Shown here one piece after another: positions 26,579 through 36,236 of a stretch of 64,000 bases of DNA. The translations under genes were made by a program, and so were the position numbers. Source of the stretch: Soonwooa buanensis. GTDB taxonomy: Bacteria > Bacteroidota > Bacteroidia > Flavobacteriales > Weeksellaceae. The stretch spans positions 372,001 to 436,000 of the forward strand of contig NZ_FUYZ01000002.1 in the NCBI RefSeq assembly GCF_900167905.1, read 5' to 3'. The first letter of the stretch is position 1, and each line of letters begins with the position of its first letter. The notes under the pieces were generated by a model. The model was not told the DNA's origin, did not search any database, and saw only the letters and a list, made by a program, of their open reading frames with translations.

Positions 26579-28066
26579 ATGAAAATACTCAACGTTAACC
26601 AATTGCGTGAATGTGATCAATTTACAATAAAAAATAAGCCAATTTTTTCCATTAATCTCATGGAGAAAGCGGCTTCGGAAAGTTGTCAGTGGCTTTTAAA
26701 AAATGCTAATCCTAGTGATGATTTTATTATTTTTTGTGGAAATGGGAATAATGGCGGAGATGGTCTAGCGTTGGCACGATTGCTAGCGCAAAATAATAGA
26801 AAAGTTAAAGTCGTAGTTAATTACGGTAAAAAATTTTCGAAAGATGCTGTAACCAATTTACAACGTATACCGGAGACAGTACCTATTATTGATGCAAGTG
26901 ATTTTACACGTGGTATAATTCGTAATTCCACCGTTATTGTAGATGCTATTTTTGGTATCGGTCTTAATAAGAATATTGGTCAACCTTGGGAGAACGTTAT
27001 CACCGAAATTAATAACCTTTCTAATCGCGTTGTTTCTCTGGACTTACCATCTGGGCTTAGTCCGGACGGAGATAAAGACAGTAGTATTCATGTGAAAGCT
27101 AATGATACACTTAGTTTCCATTTTTATAAGAAGACCTTTTTTCATTCGGAGACGGGTATTAATTGTGGCAGAATTCATGTGTTAGATGTTGACCTTAGTG
27201 CAACATATATTAATGAAGTCGTTGTTAGCTCTTTTGTTGCAGATGATGCAGAGGTTAAACGGATTTATAAAGCACGTCCAGAATTTAGCCACAAAGGACA
27301 TTTTGGAAAAGCAGTTGTAGTTGGTGGTAGTTATGGTAAAACAGGAGCTATATTATTGGCTGGTCGTGTTTGTGCTAGAGTTGGTGCAGGTTTGACTTTT
27401 ATTAGTGCGCCAGAATGTGCTTATTCTGCGAGCCTTATGCAAGTTCCAGAAGCTATGTTTGAGTTTGCAGGTGCCCGCGAGATTGAAGCTATTAATGTGA
27501 TTGAGGATGGCGAGTACGGAATTGGACCAGGCTTCGGACGAACTGAAACAGCTAGATTAGCACTCGAGAATTTCTTAAGAGGTCATAGCCGTCCAATTTT
27601 GTTAGATGCAGATGCTTTAACATTGTTTTCTAGTCATTTTAATTTACTATCATGGGTGCCAAAAGATTCTATTTTGACGCCGCATCCTAAAGAATTTGAT
27701 CGCCTTTTTGGGGCTTCACCTAATTCTTTTGCGAGATTAGAATTGGCAAAAGAAATGGCAAAAAAACATCAGCTTAATATTGTTCTTAAAGATCATCATA
27801 CGCAGATAGTTCTTCATACTGGAGAAGTTTATTATAATGTTACGGGGAATTCCGGTTTGGCAAAAGGAGGAAGTGGTGATGTTTTAACGGGAATTATAAC
27901 TTCTCTTTTAGCACAAAAATATTCACCAAAAGAAGCCGCTATTTTTGGCGTGTGGATACATGGTAAAGCGGCGGATTTAGCGCTTAAAGGACAGTCTAAA
28001 GAAAGTCTTCTCGCGTCAGACGTTATCGAAAGCGTTGGTAAGGTCTTTAACTATCTGTCAAAGTAG
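26579..28066 (+). CDS. nnr: Bifunctional NAD(P)H-hydrate repair enzyme
   Basis: About 495 residues (a second ATG lies one codon upstream). Fusion of the YjeF_N epimerase domain (about 1-215, with FCGNGNNGGDGLALARLL and LPSGLSPDGD) and the ADP-dependent NAD(P)H-hydrate dehydratase domain (about 225-495, with GSYGKTGAILLAGRV, DADAL and NSGLAKGGSGDVLTG). Repairs damaged, hydrated NADH and NADPH. The 3' end overlaps the convergent DUF1648 gene by 20 bp. Confidence 0.95.
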   Translation: MKILNVNQLRECDQFTIKNKPIFSINLMEKAASESCQWLLKNANPSDDFIIFCGNGNNGGDGLALARLLAQNNRKVKVVVNYGKKFSKDAVTNLQRIPETVPIIDASDFTRGIIRNSTVIVDAIFGIGLNKNIGQPWENVITEINNLSNRVVSLDLPSGLSPDGDKDSSIHVKANDTLSFHFYKKTFFHSETGINCGRIHVLDVDLSATYINEVVVSSFVADDAEVKRIYKARPEFSHKGHFGKAVVVGGSYGKTGAILLAGRVCARVGAGLTFISAPECAYSASLMQVPEAMFEFAGAREIEAINVIEDGEYGIGPGFGRTETARLALENFLRGHSRPILLDADALTLFSSHFNLLSWVPKDSILTPHPKEFDRLFGASPNSFARLELAKEMAKKHQLNIVLKDHHTQIVLHTGEVYYNVTGNSGLAKGGSGDVLTGIITSLLAQKYSPKEAAIFGVWIHGKAADLALKGQSKESLLASDVIESVGKVFNYLSK

Positions 28067-28493
28067 ATATTAAAATACTAATTATAATAATTAAAATTGT
28101 CCAGATCCACACCGATTTGGACATTTTTGTTTGTTGTCCCATCGCCACTTTATAAATGCTAGATTGGACTTCAAAAAATATAATTAAAACAAAAGTGTTA
28201 ATCAACATTCCAAAAGAAGATTTTAAATCGAGATTCCAATTTTGTCTAATAGAAGAAACATCAGATATTTTTAAAGATTTTAAATCAGCGATTTGTGTAC
28301 TAAAAATCACGAAAAAAATTAATCCTAAAATAGGCAGTAACCAATAGAATAGTTTGTTACCAAATCCATCAGCATCACCATTAAATCCAAAATGCGTGGG
28401 TATTCTTGTTGGAAGACTACGGTAGGTAAGCGCACTGAATAATAATAGTCCAAATAGTACTAAAGAATTAATGAGTATTAGTAAGATTATCAT
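28047..28493 (-). CDS. DUF1648-containing membrane protein
   Basis: 148 residues, four predicted membrane spans (about 3-22, 50-70, 93-112, 125-145). The N-terminal TRIPTHFGFNGDADGFGNK motif after the first span is the DUF1648 signature, shared with SdpI-type immunity/signalling proteins. This protein is short and may be a stand-alone version. It overlaps the 3' end of nnr in convergent orientation by 20 bp, with no terminator between. Confidence 0.7.
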   Translation of the reverse strand: MIILLILINSLVLFGLLLFSALTYRSLPTRIPTHFGFNGDADGFGNKLFYWLLPILGLIFFVIFSTQIADLKSLKISDVSSIRQNWNLDLKSSFGMLINTFVLIIFFEVQSSIYKVAMGQQTKMSKSVWIWTILIIIISILISTLTDS

Positions 28494-28591
28494 TTTTAAT
28501 TGAAAATTTAGATGAAGAAAATATTTAAATTTTATAGCAATTTAAAACTATTTTAATAAAAACGGAATTCTTTTATCGTTAAATTTGTTAT

Positions 28592-31141
28592 ATGATAAAT
28601 GATAAAAAGAATGAAATTTTTCGACAATTAGTCGAAAACAAATTCCAAATATACAATTCGCTTTTCATGAGCTTGCCTTATGACAAAATGACGAATATCG
28701 GCATGTTGCTACCGTTTTTATACGAAGAAAGTAAAGACGGTTACGACAAAGCTTTGTCGCCAGAAGAGATTATTAATTCGTTTTTTAAAAACCATACAGA
28801 CCTCGAATCCGAAGATCAAAAGTTAGAACTGCTTTTCAAGATCGTTCAGTATATCGAACGACAGGTAGTTTTGTTTGACAGTATCGAAGATGCGGCTTTT
28901 CAAAAGTTGCATTCGGATGCCGATTCGGGCACTGTGCTTAATCTTTACGAACGAGCTTTGCAAGATCATCGATTGACTGATGTTCGAAAGAAGTTAAAAG
29001 ATTTCTCTGTTAAAATCGTTTTTACGGCGCATCCAACACAGTTTTATCCAAATGCAGTTCAGCGAATTATTCATGATTTACGAGATGCCATCCAGAATGA
29101 TTCGGTTACAAATATTGATGTGCTTTTGCAACAGTTAGGCAAGACGCCATTTGTTAATAAAGAGCGTCCAACGCCTTTGGACGAGGCGATGAGCATTATG
29201 TATTATTTGCGATACGTCTATTATCAAAGCATTGGAGATTTGTACAAAAAACTGAAAGAAACCTTCGGAACCGATGATTTTCACTTGCATCCCGATATTA
29301 TAAAACTTGGTTTTTGGCCAGGCGGTGATCGCGACGGTAATCCGTTTGTAACTGCTGATGTAACCTTGGAAGTTGCAAAAGAGCTGCGAAGCTCGATTCT
29401 TAAATGTTATTATGGACATCTTAAAAATTTGAGAAGAAGACTTAGTTTTAGAGGTGTTTCCGAAGTTTTGGAAGATTTGAGCCATCAATTATATCAAGCG
29501 ATTTTCCAAAAGGATTTTGAAATTTCTGAAACAGAAATTATTGCTAAAATAGATCAAGCTGAGTATATTTTAATCACAGAACATCAATCACTTTTCCGTG
29601 AATTATTGGACGATTATCGAGATCGTGTAAAGATTTTTGGGACACATTTTGCGACTTTAGATATTCGTCAAGATAGCCGTGTTCATCAGAAAATTGTAGA
29701 TTCTATTTACAATCATTTATTTAAAAATGAAGAGGATTCTGAACTTTCTAATCAACAGAAATTTGAAAGTTTATTAAACTCTGATAATCATGTTAAACCT
29801 GATGATTTTGAAGATGAAATTGTAAAAGATACTTTGCAAAATATTTTGAACGTTACCAAAATTCAGCAACAAAACGGCGAACGTGGCATGCATCGCTATA
29901 TCATTTCTAACTCAGATGAGGTTAAAGATGTGATGAATGTTTTGGCTTTGTTCAAAATTAGCGGTTATCAAAATGACGCTATCAAAATGGATATTGTTCC
30001 ACTTTTTGAAACGATGGAAGGTCTCGATAACGCCGAAGCTGTGATGCGAGCTTTGTATCAACTTCCATTTTATCAAGCTCATCTCAATATGCGTGGCAAC
30101 CAACAATATATTATGTTAGGTTTTTCGGATGGGACAAAAGACGGCGGTTATTTGAAAGCGAATTGGGAAATCTATCGAGCAAAAGAGCGTTTGACAGCCA
30201 TTGCAAAAGAATTTGGGATTAAAGTCATTTTCTTCGATGGTCGTGGTGGTCCGCCAGCAAGAGGAGGTGGCAAGACGCATGATTTCTATGCTTCACAAGG
30301 CAAAACGATCGCCAACAACGAGTTAGAATTGACGATACAAGGTCAAACGATTACCAGTGTTTTCGGGAATAAAGACCAAGCGAAATACAATTTTGAACAG
30401 TTATTGACAGCAGGAATTGAGAACGATGTTTTTGAAAATTCTAAAAAAGATTTGACCGAAAAAGAGCGTCATTTAATTGATAATTTAGCGGAACTTAGTT
30501 TCGAAAAATATTCGGAGTTAAAAGCGCATCCGATGTTTGTGCCGTATCTACAAGAGATGAGCACACTCGAATATTATGGAAAAACCAATATTGGAAGTCG
30601 TCCGAGCAAACGTGGCGCAGATGGCGAATTAAAATTTGAAGATTTGCGGGCGATACCTTTTGTGGGTTCTTGGTCACAACTTAAGCAGAATGTTCCTGGC
30701 TTTTATGGATTCGGGACCGCGCTTAAAATTTTGAAAGATGAAGGTCGATTTGATGAAGTTAAATTCTTGTACCAACATTCAGATTTTTTCAAAACTTTGG
30801 TGCTTAACTCGATGATGTCGATGAACAAAACTTATTTTCCATTAACTTATTATATGAAAGAAAATAAAAAGTTTGGTGAGTTTTGGAATGTCCTTTTTGA
30901 TGAATTCAACCTGTCGAAAGAATTAATGTTAGAATTAACAGGTTTCAAAGTTTTGATGCAAGAAGAACCGCTTAACAGAAAATCGGTTTTAATAAGGGAA
31001 AAAATCGTACTTCCGCTTCTGAGTATTCAGCAATATGCGCTAATGCAAATACAGAAAAATCCTGATAACAAAGCCGTTTACGAGAAGTTAGTGATTCGGT
31101 CTTTGTTTGGGAATATTAATGCAAGTCGTAACTCTGCTTAG
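28592..31141 (+). CDS. ppc: Phosphoenolpyruvate carboxylase
   Basis: 849 residues; converts PEP + bicarbonate to oxaloacetate (anaplerosis). Catalytic His147 lies in VFTAHPTQ. Further motifs: WPGGDRDGNPFVT near residue 245 and the glycine-rich PEP loop GRGGPPARGGGKTH around 550. Start ATG 28592 follows a TAAATTTG -7 box (28580-28587) by exactly 4 nt, so a leaderless mRNA is predicted. A histidine kinase gene follows on the same strand after about 35 bp. Confidence 0.95.
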   Translation: MINDKKNEIFRQLVENKFQIYNSLFMSLPYDKMTNIGMLLPFLYEESKDGYDKALSPEEIINSFFKNHTDLESEDQKLELLFKIVQYIERQVVLFDSIEDAAFQKLHSDADSGTVLNLYERALQDHRLTDVRKKLKDFSVKIVFTAHPTQFYPNAVQRIIHDLRDAIQNDSVTNIDVLLQQLGKTPFVNKERPTPLDEAMSIMYYLRYVYYQSIGDLYKKLKETFGTDDFHLHPDIIKLGFWPGGDRDGNPFVTADVTLEVAKELRSSILKCYYGHLKNLRRRLSFRGVSEVLEDLSHQLYQAIFQKDFEISETEIIAKIDQAEYILITEHQSLFRELLDDYRDRVKIFGTHFATLDIRQDSRVHQKIVDSIYNHLFKNEEDSELSNQQKFESLLNSDNHVKPDDFEDEIVKDTLQNILNVTKIQQQNGERGMHRYIISNSDEVKDVMNVLALFKISGYQNDAIKMDIVPLFETMEGLDNAEAVMRALYQLPFYQAHLNMRGNQQYIMLGFSDGTKDGGYLKANWEIYRAKERLTAIAKEFGIKVIFFDGRGGPPARGGGKTHDFYASQGKTIANNELELTIQGQTITSVFGNKDQAKYNFEQLLTAGIENDVFENSKKDLTEKERHLIDNLAELSFEKYSELKAHPMFVPYLQEMSTLEYYGKTNIGSRPSKRGADGELKFEDLRAIPFVGSWSQLKQNVPGFYGFGTALKILKDEGRFDEVKFLYQHSDFFKTLVLNSMMSMNKTYFPLTYYMKENKKFGEFWNVLFDEFNLSKELMLELTGFKVLMQEEPLNRKSVLIREKIVLPLLSIQQYALMQIQKNPDNKAVYEKLVIRSLFGNINASRNSA

Positions 31142-31177
31142 TTTTTTAATTTAACACAAAACAAAAATCCATTGACT

Positions 31178-33403
31178 ATGGCAGACTCAACATCAGGCGT
31201 TTCTTCAGAGCTTTTTAAAACTATTTTTATGAATACTTCCATCGGAATCGTGTGGATGGATTCGGAGAGTTTTAAAATTAAAACCATAAATCCTGCATTT
31301 CTTGATGTCTTTGATCTTGATGAAAATTGTATTGGTAAAAGTGGTTTAGACGTTTTTCCAAATTTAATTGTTAAAGATAATTTAGATATAATTTCGGATA
31401 TTATTAATAATGGCGGAAAACATAAACATGTTATTCAACTTTTAAAAAATGATGCAGAAAAGTCAGATGATGTACAGTTTTTTGTTTTAGAAATTTCTCG
31501 TGTTAATTTTGAAAATGAGTTTGGACTAATGATAACGCTGCGCCAAATTGGAGAGCGATTGTTCTTCGAAAAACGCATGGCAGAATCGAAAGAAAAGTTC
31601 GATTATCAGGTGGCGGGTTCATTGTTTTCGAAAGCAATTTTGATTGGCGAAGATGCGCAGATCGAGATCGCTAACGAACGTATGATTTTGACTTTGGGTA
31701 AAGGTTATAATATTTTGGGCTCTTCTATTTTTGATCTTTTCCCTGAATTAAAATCTCAAAAAATAGCTGAGTTATACAAGCTTTGTTTGGAAGAAGAAAC
31801 AAAGATTTTCGAAAAGTGTATTCCCATAGAAATCAATATTAATGGTGTTCTCAAACATTTATTTTTAAAATTTGCTTTAAAACCTATAACAAACAAAAGG
31901 GGAGATCAAAAGGCAGTTTTGTTGTCCGTTCTTAATATTACCGATTTGGTTCTTGCAAAGCAAAAGTTGTACGATCGAGAAGCTTTGCTCAAGCATTTTA
32001 TCGAAAATCTACCAGTTGCCATTAATGTTTTAGAAGGTAAAGATTTTGTCTATCGTGTTTCTAATAAGATTTCGGAAAGTGTTTGGGGATACAAAATAGA
32101 CATAGGCACTCGCGTTATTGATACTGTCCCAGGTATTGAAGAACGTCCGATTTTTAAAAATTTACAAAAAGTTTTTAATGAAGGTATTCAGTACGAAAAG
32201 AAGGAGCACGAATATGTTGATGCCAAGGGGAATACACAATATATTAACTATATTTTTCAGCCAATTAGAGATGTTGATGGTAATGTGAAGTATGTGATGA
32301 CTTTGGGTTATGATGTTTCGGAAGAACTAAAATATAAAAAACAACTCCGCGAAAACGAAAAGAAATTCAAAACCTTAGCAGAGTCGATGCCACAGTTGGT
32401 TTGGACTGCTGATAATGAAGGTAGTGCAGATTATTTTAACAGTAATTGGTATACGGTAACCGATATACAGTATGGCGAAAATCCTTGGGGAAACCTCGAA
32501 AAATTATTAGGCGTTTCGCCTTCAGAAGCTAAGGTTCTTACCGCAGAATGGTATAATTGCATTGCCAATAAAAAAGTTTATGAAAAGGAAATGCTGTTTA
32601 ATAATTATAAAAAAACGGGTAAAAAACACTGGTTTTTAGTGAGAGCAATTCCGATTTATAATGACGAAAAAATGGTCGATTCTTGGATCGGAACTTGTAC
32701 AGATATCGACGATTTCAAACAATTACAACAACAGAAAGATGACTTTTTGGGGATTGCGAGTCATGAGCTAAAAACCCCGCTAACCAGTCTAAAATTATAT
32801 TCTCAGTATATCGGAAGAAATCTGCAAAATATAGGAGATACAGCTAATGCAAGTGTTGCTCGAAAAATGGACGAGCAGATTAATAAATTGACAGAGTTAA
32901 TTGCTGAACTTCTTGATGTTACAAAAATCCAAAACGGAAGAATAGAATTAAAATCTAGTAAATTTGATTTTAATGACTTGGTGAATGAAGTTGTAGAAGA
33001 ACAACAAATGGCGAGTAGACATCAGATTCTTGTTAATGCTAAGCCAGTTGGGATGATAGAAGCCGATCGTCATCGACTGTCGCAAGTCATGAGCAATTTG
33101 ATAGGTAATGCGATCAAATATTCGCCAGATGCTGATAAAGTCGTTGTAACTGCCGAACATTTGGGTGATAAAATCAGATTTTGTGTTCAAGATTACGGCA
33201 TTGGAATTCCTGAAGAAAAAATTGAACATGTTTTTAAACAATATTATCGTGTGAGTGGTGAGAAGGAACATACAATTCCAGGTTTGGGACTTGGTTTGTA
33301 TATTTCTGCCGAAATCATCAAAAGAAGTAATGGTAACATTTATGTTAATTCTGAAAGGGGAAAAGGGTCTAATTTTTGTTTTGAACTTCCTGTAAAAAAC
33401 TAA
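31178..33403 (+). CDS. Multi-PAS sensor histidine kinase
   Basis: About 741 residues from ATG 31178 (a TTG two codons upstream is less likely). No membrane span, so a cytoplasmic sensor. Three or four PAS-like repeats fill residues 1-510 (one near 10-125, one near 140-265, one near 275-390, one near 395-510, with the PAC-type WFLVRAIPIYN). Then a HisKA domain with ASHELKTPLTSL (phospho-His about 529) and a HATPase_c domain with the N-box NLIGNAIKYS, DYGIGIPEE and GLGLGLYI. The next gene, 17 bp later, is a receiver-only response regulator, its probable partner. Signal unknown. Confidence 0.9.
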   Translation: MADSTSGVSSELFKTIFMNTSIGIVWMDSESFKIKTINPAFLDVFDLDENCIGKSGLDVFPNLIVKDNLDIISDIINNGGKHKHVIQLLKNDAEKSDDVQFFVLEISRVNFENEFGLMITLRQIGERLFFEKRMAESKEKFDYQVAGSLFSKAILIGEDAQIEIANERMILTLGKGYNILGSSIFDLFPELKSQKIAELYKLCLEEETKIFEKCIPIEININGVLKHLFLKFALKPITNKRGDQKAVLLSVLNITDLVLAKQKLYDREALLKHFIENLPVAINVLEGKDFVYRVSNKISESVWGYKIDIGTRVIDTVPGIEERPIFKNLQKVFNEGIQYEKKEHEYVDAKGNTQYINYIFQPIRDVDGNVKYVMTLGYDVSEELKYKKQLRENEKKFKTLAESMPQLVWTADNEGSADYFNSNWYTVTDIQYGENPWGNLEKLLGVSPSEAKVLTAEWYNCIANKKVYEKEMLFNNYKKTGKKHWFLVRAIPIYNDEKMVDSWIGTCTDIDDFKQLQQQKDDFLGIASHELKTPLTSLKLYSQYIGRNLQNIGDTANASVARKMDEQINKLTELIAELLDVTKIQNGRIELKSSKFDFNDLVNEVVEEQQMASRHQILVNAKPVGMIEADRHRLSQVMSNLIGNAIKYSPDADKVVVTAEHLGDKIRFCVQDYGIGIPEEKIEHVFKQYYRVSGEKEHTIPGLGLGLYISAEIIKRSNGNIYVNSERGKGSNFCFELPVKN

Positions 33404-33419
33404 TACAATCTTTTCTCAA

Positions 33420-33797
33420 ATGTCGGAATTAAATAAAAAAATTATCATTGTTGATGACAATATTGCGATTTTGGATTCGTTGCAGATGATGTTGGATTTG
33501 GAGGGTTATGATGTTCAGATTTTCGAAAAAGGTTCTGAAATGTATCAACAACTTGACAAAAACAATTTGCCCAATCTTATCCTGATGGATATGTGGTTGG
33601 CTGGTGAAGACGGACGTGATATTTGTCGATTAATCCGTGCCAATGAGGATTTCGTGACGCTTCCAGTTGTTATCATGTCTGCAAGTCGAGGTCTTGCAAA
33701 TTCCGCGATAGAAAGTGGTGCTAACGAGTTCGTTGCAAAGCCTTTTGATCTTTTCGATGTTTTGGATAAAATTAAAAAGTATTGTGATAAAAATTAA
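33420..33797 (+). CDS. Single-domain response regulator (receiver only)
   Basis: 125 residues: a complete CheY-like receiver and nothing more. Acid pair D12-D13 in IIIVDDN, phospho-acceptor D57 in LILMDMW, Ser87 in the MSAS switch position, and Lys107 in FVAKPFD. It follows the PAS kinase by 17 bp and is probably its phospho-acceptor, acting by protein contact or in a relay because it has no DNA-binding domain. Confidence 0.92.
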   Translation: MSELNKKIIIVDDNIAILDSLQMMLDLEGYDVQIFEKGSEMYQQLDKNNLPNLILMDMWLAGEDGRDICRLIRANEDFVTLPVVIMSASRGLANSAIESGANEFVAKPFDLFDVLDKIKKYCDKN

Positions 33798-33823
33798 AAG
33801 ACTGCCTTTCTAGACAGTCTTTT
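33796..33823. terminator. Bidirectional terminator
   Basis: AAAAGACTG (33796-33804) pairs with CAGTCTTTT (33815-33823) around a 10-nt loop. It overlaps the response-regulator stop and serves the convergent YtxH-like gene as well. Confidence 0.7.
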
Positions 33824-33833
33824 ATAATTATTC

Positions 33834-34070
33834 TTATTGAGCAGAATTTTCAACATCTTGTTTTAATTCGCCAGCTTTATTTTTTGCTTGATCAACCACT
33901 TCGTTCGCTTTGGATTTTAGATCGTTACCGAATTTTGTTAAGTTGTCTTTTGCTGTATTGATTTTATCTTTTACAGCTTGTTGCTCTTCTGGCGTTGACT
34001 TTTTGTATTTCCAATATGCTAAAGCGCCTAATCCTAATAAAGCCAAAAGGCCATTTTTTTTAGATCCCAT
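33834..34070 (-). CDS. YtxH-like small protein
   Basis: 78 residues: a short hydrophobic N-terminus (GLLALLGLGALAYWKYKKS), then a charged amphipathic helix rich in Lys, Asp, Glu and Asn (VKDKINTAKDNLTKFGNDLK, with LEA-like repeats). This matches YtxH-type stress proteins and related membrane-anchored helical proteins. Function unknown; often general-stress induced in other bacteria. Confidence 0.7.
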   Translation of the reverse strand: MGSKKNGLLALLGLGALAYWKYKKSTPEEQQAVKDKINTAKDNLTKFGNDLKSKANEVVDQAKNKAGELKQDVENSAQ

Positions 34071-34293
34071 AATTTATTTGTTTTAATTATTAACTATTTG
34101 TTCTAGTAGTCTAAAAGGAAATAACGTGCCAAAAAAGAATTGTTAATTCATAATAAAAGTTAAATTTTGGAGTAGTTAATCCTGTTTTTTGATGCTGATT
34201 GTAAGTTTATTAGTTGCCTTAGTTTAATTCAGTTTTTCTATAAATATATGTTTAAAAAAAATGAAATTCTCTTTTGACAATCGTGGTAAACAG

Positions 34294-34860
34294 TTACTGC
34301 TTTTCGCCCAAACTATTGATGGCTTCGATTAGGTTTTCTTCACCGTGACCGCCACATTTACTATACACAATTTTACCATCTTTATCAATAACTGTTTTTA
34401 AAGGATAACAAAATGAACCAAGTAAAATTTGTTTTTGTTTTTCAGTACTTTGTGTATTGTCAATTTGATCAAATAGGATTCCAGAGTTTTTCATCATTTG
34501 ATGAAGTGCTTTTTGGTCATCATCGTGATCTTCAAGAATTCCAATGAAGTTAGCTTTATCTTTAGTCGCCTCATAGACGCGATTCATTTCTGCGGGCATA
34601 TCGTAGGTGTCCGATTTTTGAAGATAATCTTTGCGATATACAATAATGACCAAAGTTTTTCCGAGATAATCTTTTGTGTTAAAAGTCTTACCAGAAATAG
34701 TTTTCGCCGAAAAATCTTTTAATTTTTGTTCAGGTTCTAGAGTTATTAATTTTTTTCGGTATTCAGCTAATTCTTTTGTACGATCAATGTCTGGTTCTTC
34801 TTTTTTCTGACACGAAAATGCAAAAGGAAGGATCAGCGTTAGTAAAAGAAGTTTTTTCAT
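34294..34860 (-). CDS. Thioredoxin-fold lipoprotein lacking the CxxC motif
   Basis: 188 residues. Lipoprotein signal (LTLILPFAFSC, Cys17 lipidated). The remainder follows the TlpA/AhpC-TSA layout: LKDFSAKTISGKTFNTKDYLGKTLVIIVY, then the active-site turn, the GILEDHDDDQK strand, a CYPLKTVIDKDGKIV segment with the cis-Pro (P153), and a C-terminal helix. The turn that normally holds WCxxC reads RKDYLQKS, with no cysteine. The only other cysteines are C151, just before the cis-Pro, and C169. It may be a non-redox or non-canonical redox member. It lies downstream of rsmA, separated by a terminator. Confidence 0.7.
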   Translation of the reverse strand: MKKLLLLTLILPFAFSCQKKEEPDIDRTKELAEYRKKLITLEPEQKLKDFSAKTISGKTFNTKDYLGKTLVIIVYRKDYLQKSDTYDMPAEMNRVYEATKDKANFIGILEDHDDDQKALHQMMKNSGILFDQIDNTQSTEKQKQILLGSFCYPLKTVIDKDGKIVYSKCGGHGEENLIEAINSLGEKQ

Positions 34861-34903
34861 AATTGTATTTTATGTTTCTAAAATACAATTTTTGCTAAAC
34901 AAA

Positions 34904-34933
34904 TACGCCCAGAAAATTAATTTTCTGGGCGTA
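34904..34933 (-). terminator. 30-bp perfect palindrome after rsmA
   Basis: TACGCCCAGAAAATT is followed directly by its exact reverse complement. The central bases form the loop. It lies between the rsmA stop and the redoxin start on the same strand, and the minus-strand copy is followed by a T-containing run, so it most likely ends rsmA transcripts. Confidence 0.7.
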
Positions 34934-34956
34934 TTCAATATTTTGATTAATGCTTT

Positions 34957-35727
34957 TTACTTCGCATCTTTCCATTCGTTAGCAAAATTGATGAAGTCTG
35001 CTACAGACAATTCTTCAGCTCTTATATCAAGGAAAGGATGTATTTTCATACTTTCAGGGATGTTGAGAACTTTTAAAGCGTTGCTCAATTTTTTACGTCT
35101 TTGGTTAAAACCTGCTTTCACAATTTTCTTGAAAAGTTCTTCGTTACCAGCCAAACCTTCTTTTGGATTTCTGAGCATTCTGATAACACCAGATTTTACT
35201 TTGGGTGGTGGATTGAAGACATTTTCGTGAACCGTGAAAAGATAGTCAACATCGTAATAAGCTTGGATCATCACGGATAATATTCCATAATCTTTGGAGC
35301 GTGGTTTTGCGGCAGTACGTTCTGCAACTTCTTTTTGGAACATCCCGACCATCTCTGGCACCACTTCGTAATTATCAACTATTTTAAATAAAATCTGTGA
35401 CGAAATATTGTACGGAAAATTTCCGATAACTGCCAGCTGTCCTTTAAAAACTGTAGGAATGTCAATTTTTAAAAAGTCTCCAACGAAATGTTGTTCCTGT
35501 AACTTCGGATAATGAATCTTAAGATAATCGATAGATTCGGTGTCGATTTCTGCAACAAAAGTTTCTGTTGTTTTGTCCAAAAGAGACTTTGTTAGTACGC
35601 CCATTCCAGGTCCAACTTCCAAAACTTGGTCATAGCCTTGGTAAGAAAGTCCATCGACAATATTTCTTGCAATATTTTGATCAGTCAAAAAGTGTTGACC
35701 TAGGTGTTTTTTGGCACGTACATTCAT
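34957..35727 (-). CDS. rsmA: 16S rRNA dimethyladenosine transferase
   Basis: 256 residues, also called KsgA. Dimethylates A1518 and A1519 of 16S rRNA in the last steps of 30S assembly. Seen: N-terminal KKHLGQHFLTDQNIARNIV, SAM site VLEVGPGMGVLT, and the catalytic NFPYNISSQ motif (N-[FL]-P-Y). C-terminal helical domain from about 185. The minus-strand -7 box TATCTTTG (35739 to 35732) ends 4 nt before the ATG, so a leaderless mRNA is predicted. Confidence 0.96.
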   Translation of the reverse strand: MNVRAKKHLGQHFLTDQNIARNIVDGLSYQGYDQVLEVGPGMGVLTKSLLDKTTETFVAEIDTESIDYLKIHYPKLQEQHFVGDFLKIDIPTVFKGQLAVIGNFPYNISSQILFKIVDNYEVVPEMVGMFQKEVAERTAAKPRSKDYGILSVMIQAYYDVDYLFTVHENVFNPPPKVKSGVIRMLRNPKEGLAGNEELFKKIVKAGFNQRRKKLSNALKVLNIPESMKIHPFLDIRAEELSVADFINFANEWKDAK

Positions 35728-35769
35728 TTTGCAAAGATATTTATTTTTGAATTAGGAATTACGAGTTTT

Positions 35770-35948
35770 GAATTATGAATTATGAATTATGAATTATGAA
35801 TTATGAATTATGAATTATGAATTATGAATTATGAATTACGAATTAATTTTGCTAGACAACAGACAACAGACAACAGACAACAGACAACAACCAACAACCA
35901 TGAACCATCAACCGACAACCATAATCCAAAATCTAAAATCTAAAATCT
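35770..35948. repeat. Heptamer array with embedded -7 box, copy a
   Basis: Nine perfect GAATTAT units (35770-35832) and a degenerate tenth lead into GAATTAATTTTGCTA, which holds the promoter-like TAATTTTG (35844-35851). Five GACAACA units (35855-35889) and three AAAATCT units (35928-35948) follow. All three unit types are 7 nt long. No ORF. The array lies between rsmA and the class B element; the gap from here to ftsX holds no gene. Confidence 0.85.
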
Positions 35949-35964
35949 AAATTCAACGTCATTG

Positions 35965-36085
35965 TTTTGCAATAGGGATGGAAGCGGCATCCTTTGTGGT
36001 GGCGCGAGGCGACGGAGCGTAGCGGAGTCGTCCGAGTGCCACTACAAAGATATAGCGGACAGCCCGACCGCAAAATAGGCTGGCC
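35965..36085 (+). repeat. Class B interspersed stem-loop element, copy 1
   Basis: Outer arms TTTTGC/GCAAAA enclose GAAGCGGCATCC, an inner stem TTTGT-GGTGGC paired with GCCACT-ACAAAG, a variable tip with GAGCGTAGCGGAGTCG, and GATATAGCGGACAGC. The GAAGCGGCATCC and GATATAGCGGA blocks recur in the element at 42.97 kb. Clearly more GC-rich than the surrounding gap. Not coding: the ORF crossing it is an artefact of the palindrome. Confidence 0.75.
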
Positions 36086-36236
36086 TAAAGCTTTGGTTTT
36101 TGCGGGATTGCCCAAAAAATATCCTCGAAAATTGATTTAGAATGCTCGCTTTTTATGATTTTATTAACAATACTTTGCCCTATTTTCGAGGCTTAAGTGA
36201 ATATTATTTTCTATTTTAGCAGAAAATTTTTATTTA

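Noticed and set aside
35770-35948. Short regular repeats that could suggest a CRISPR array
   Set aside because: Units are 7 nt with no unique spacers, repeats are not 23-47 nt, and no cas gene is in the window. They are simple tandem heptamers.
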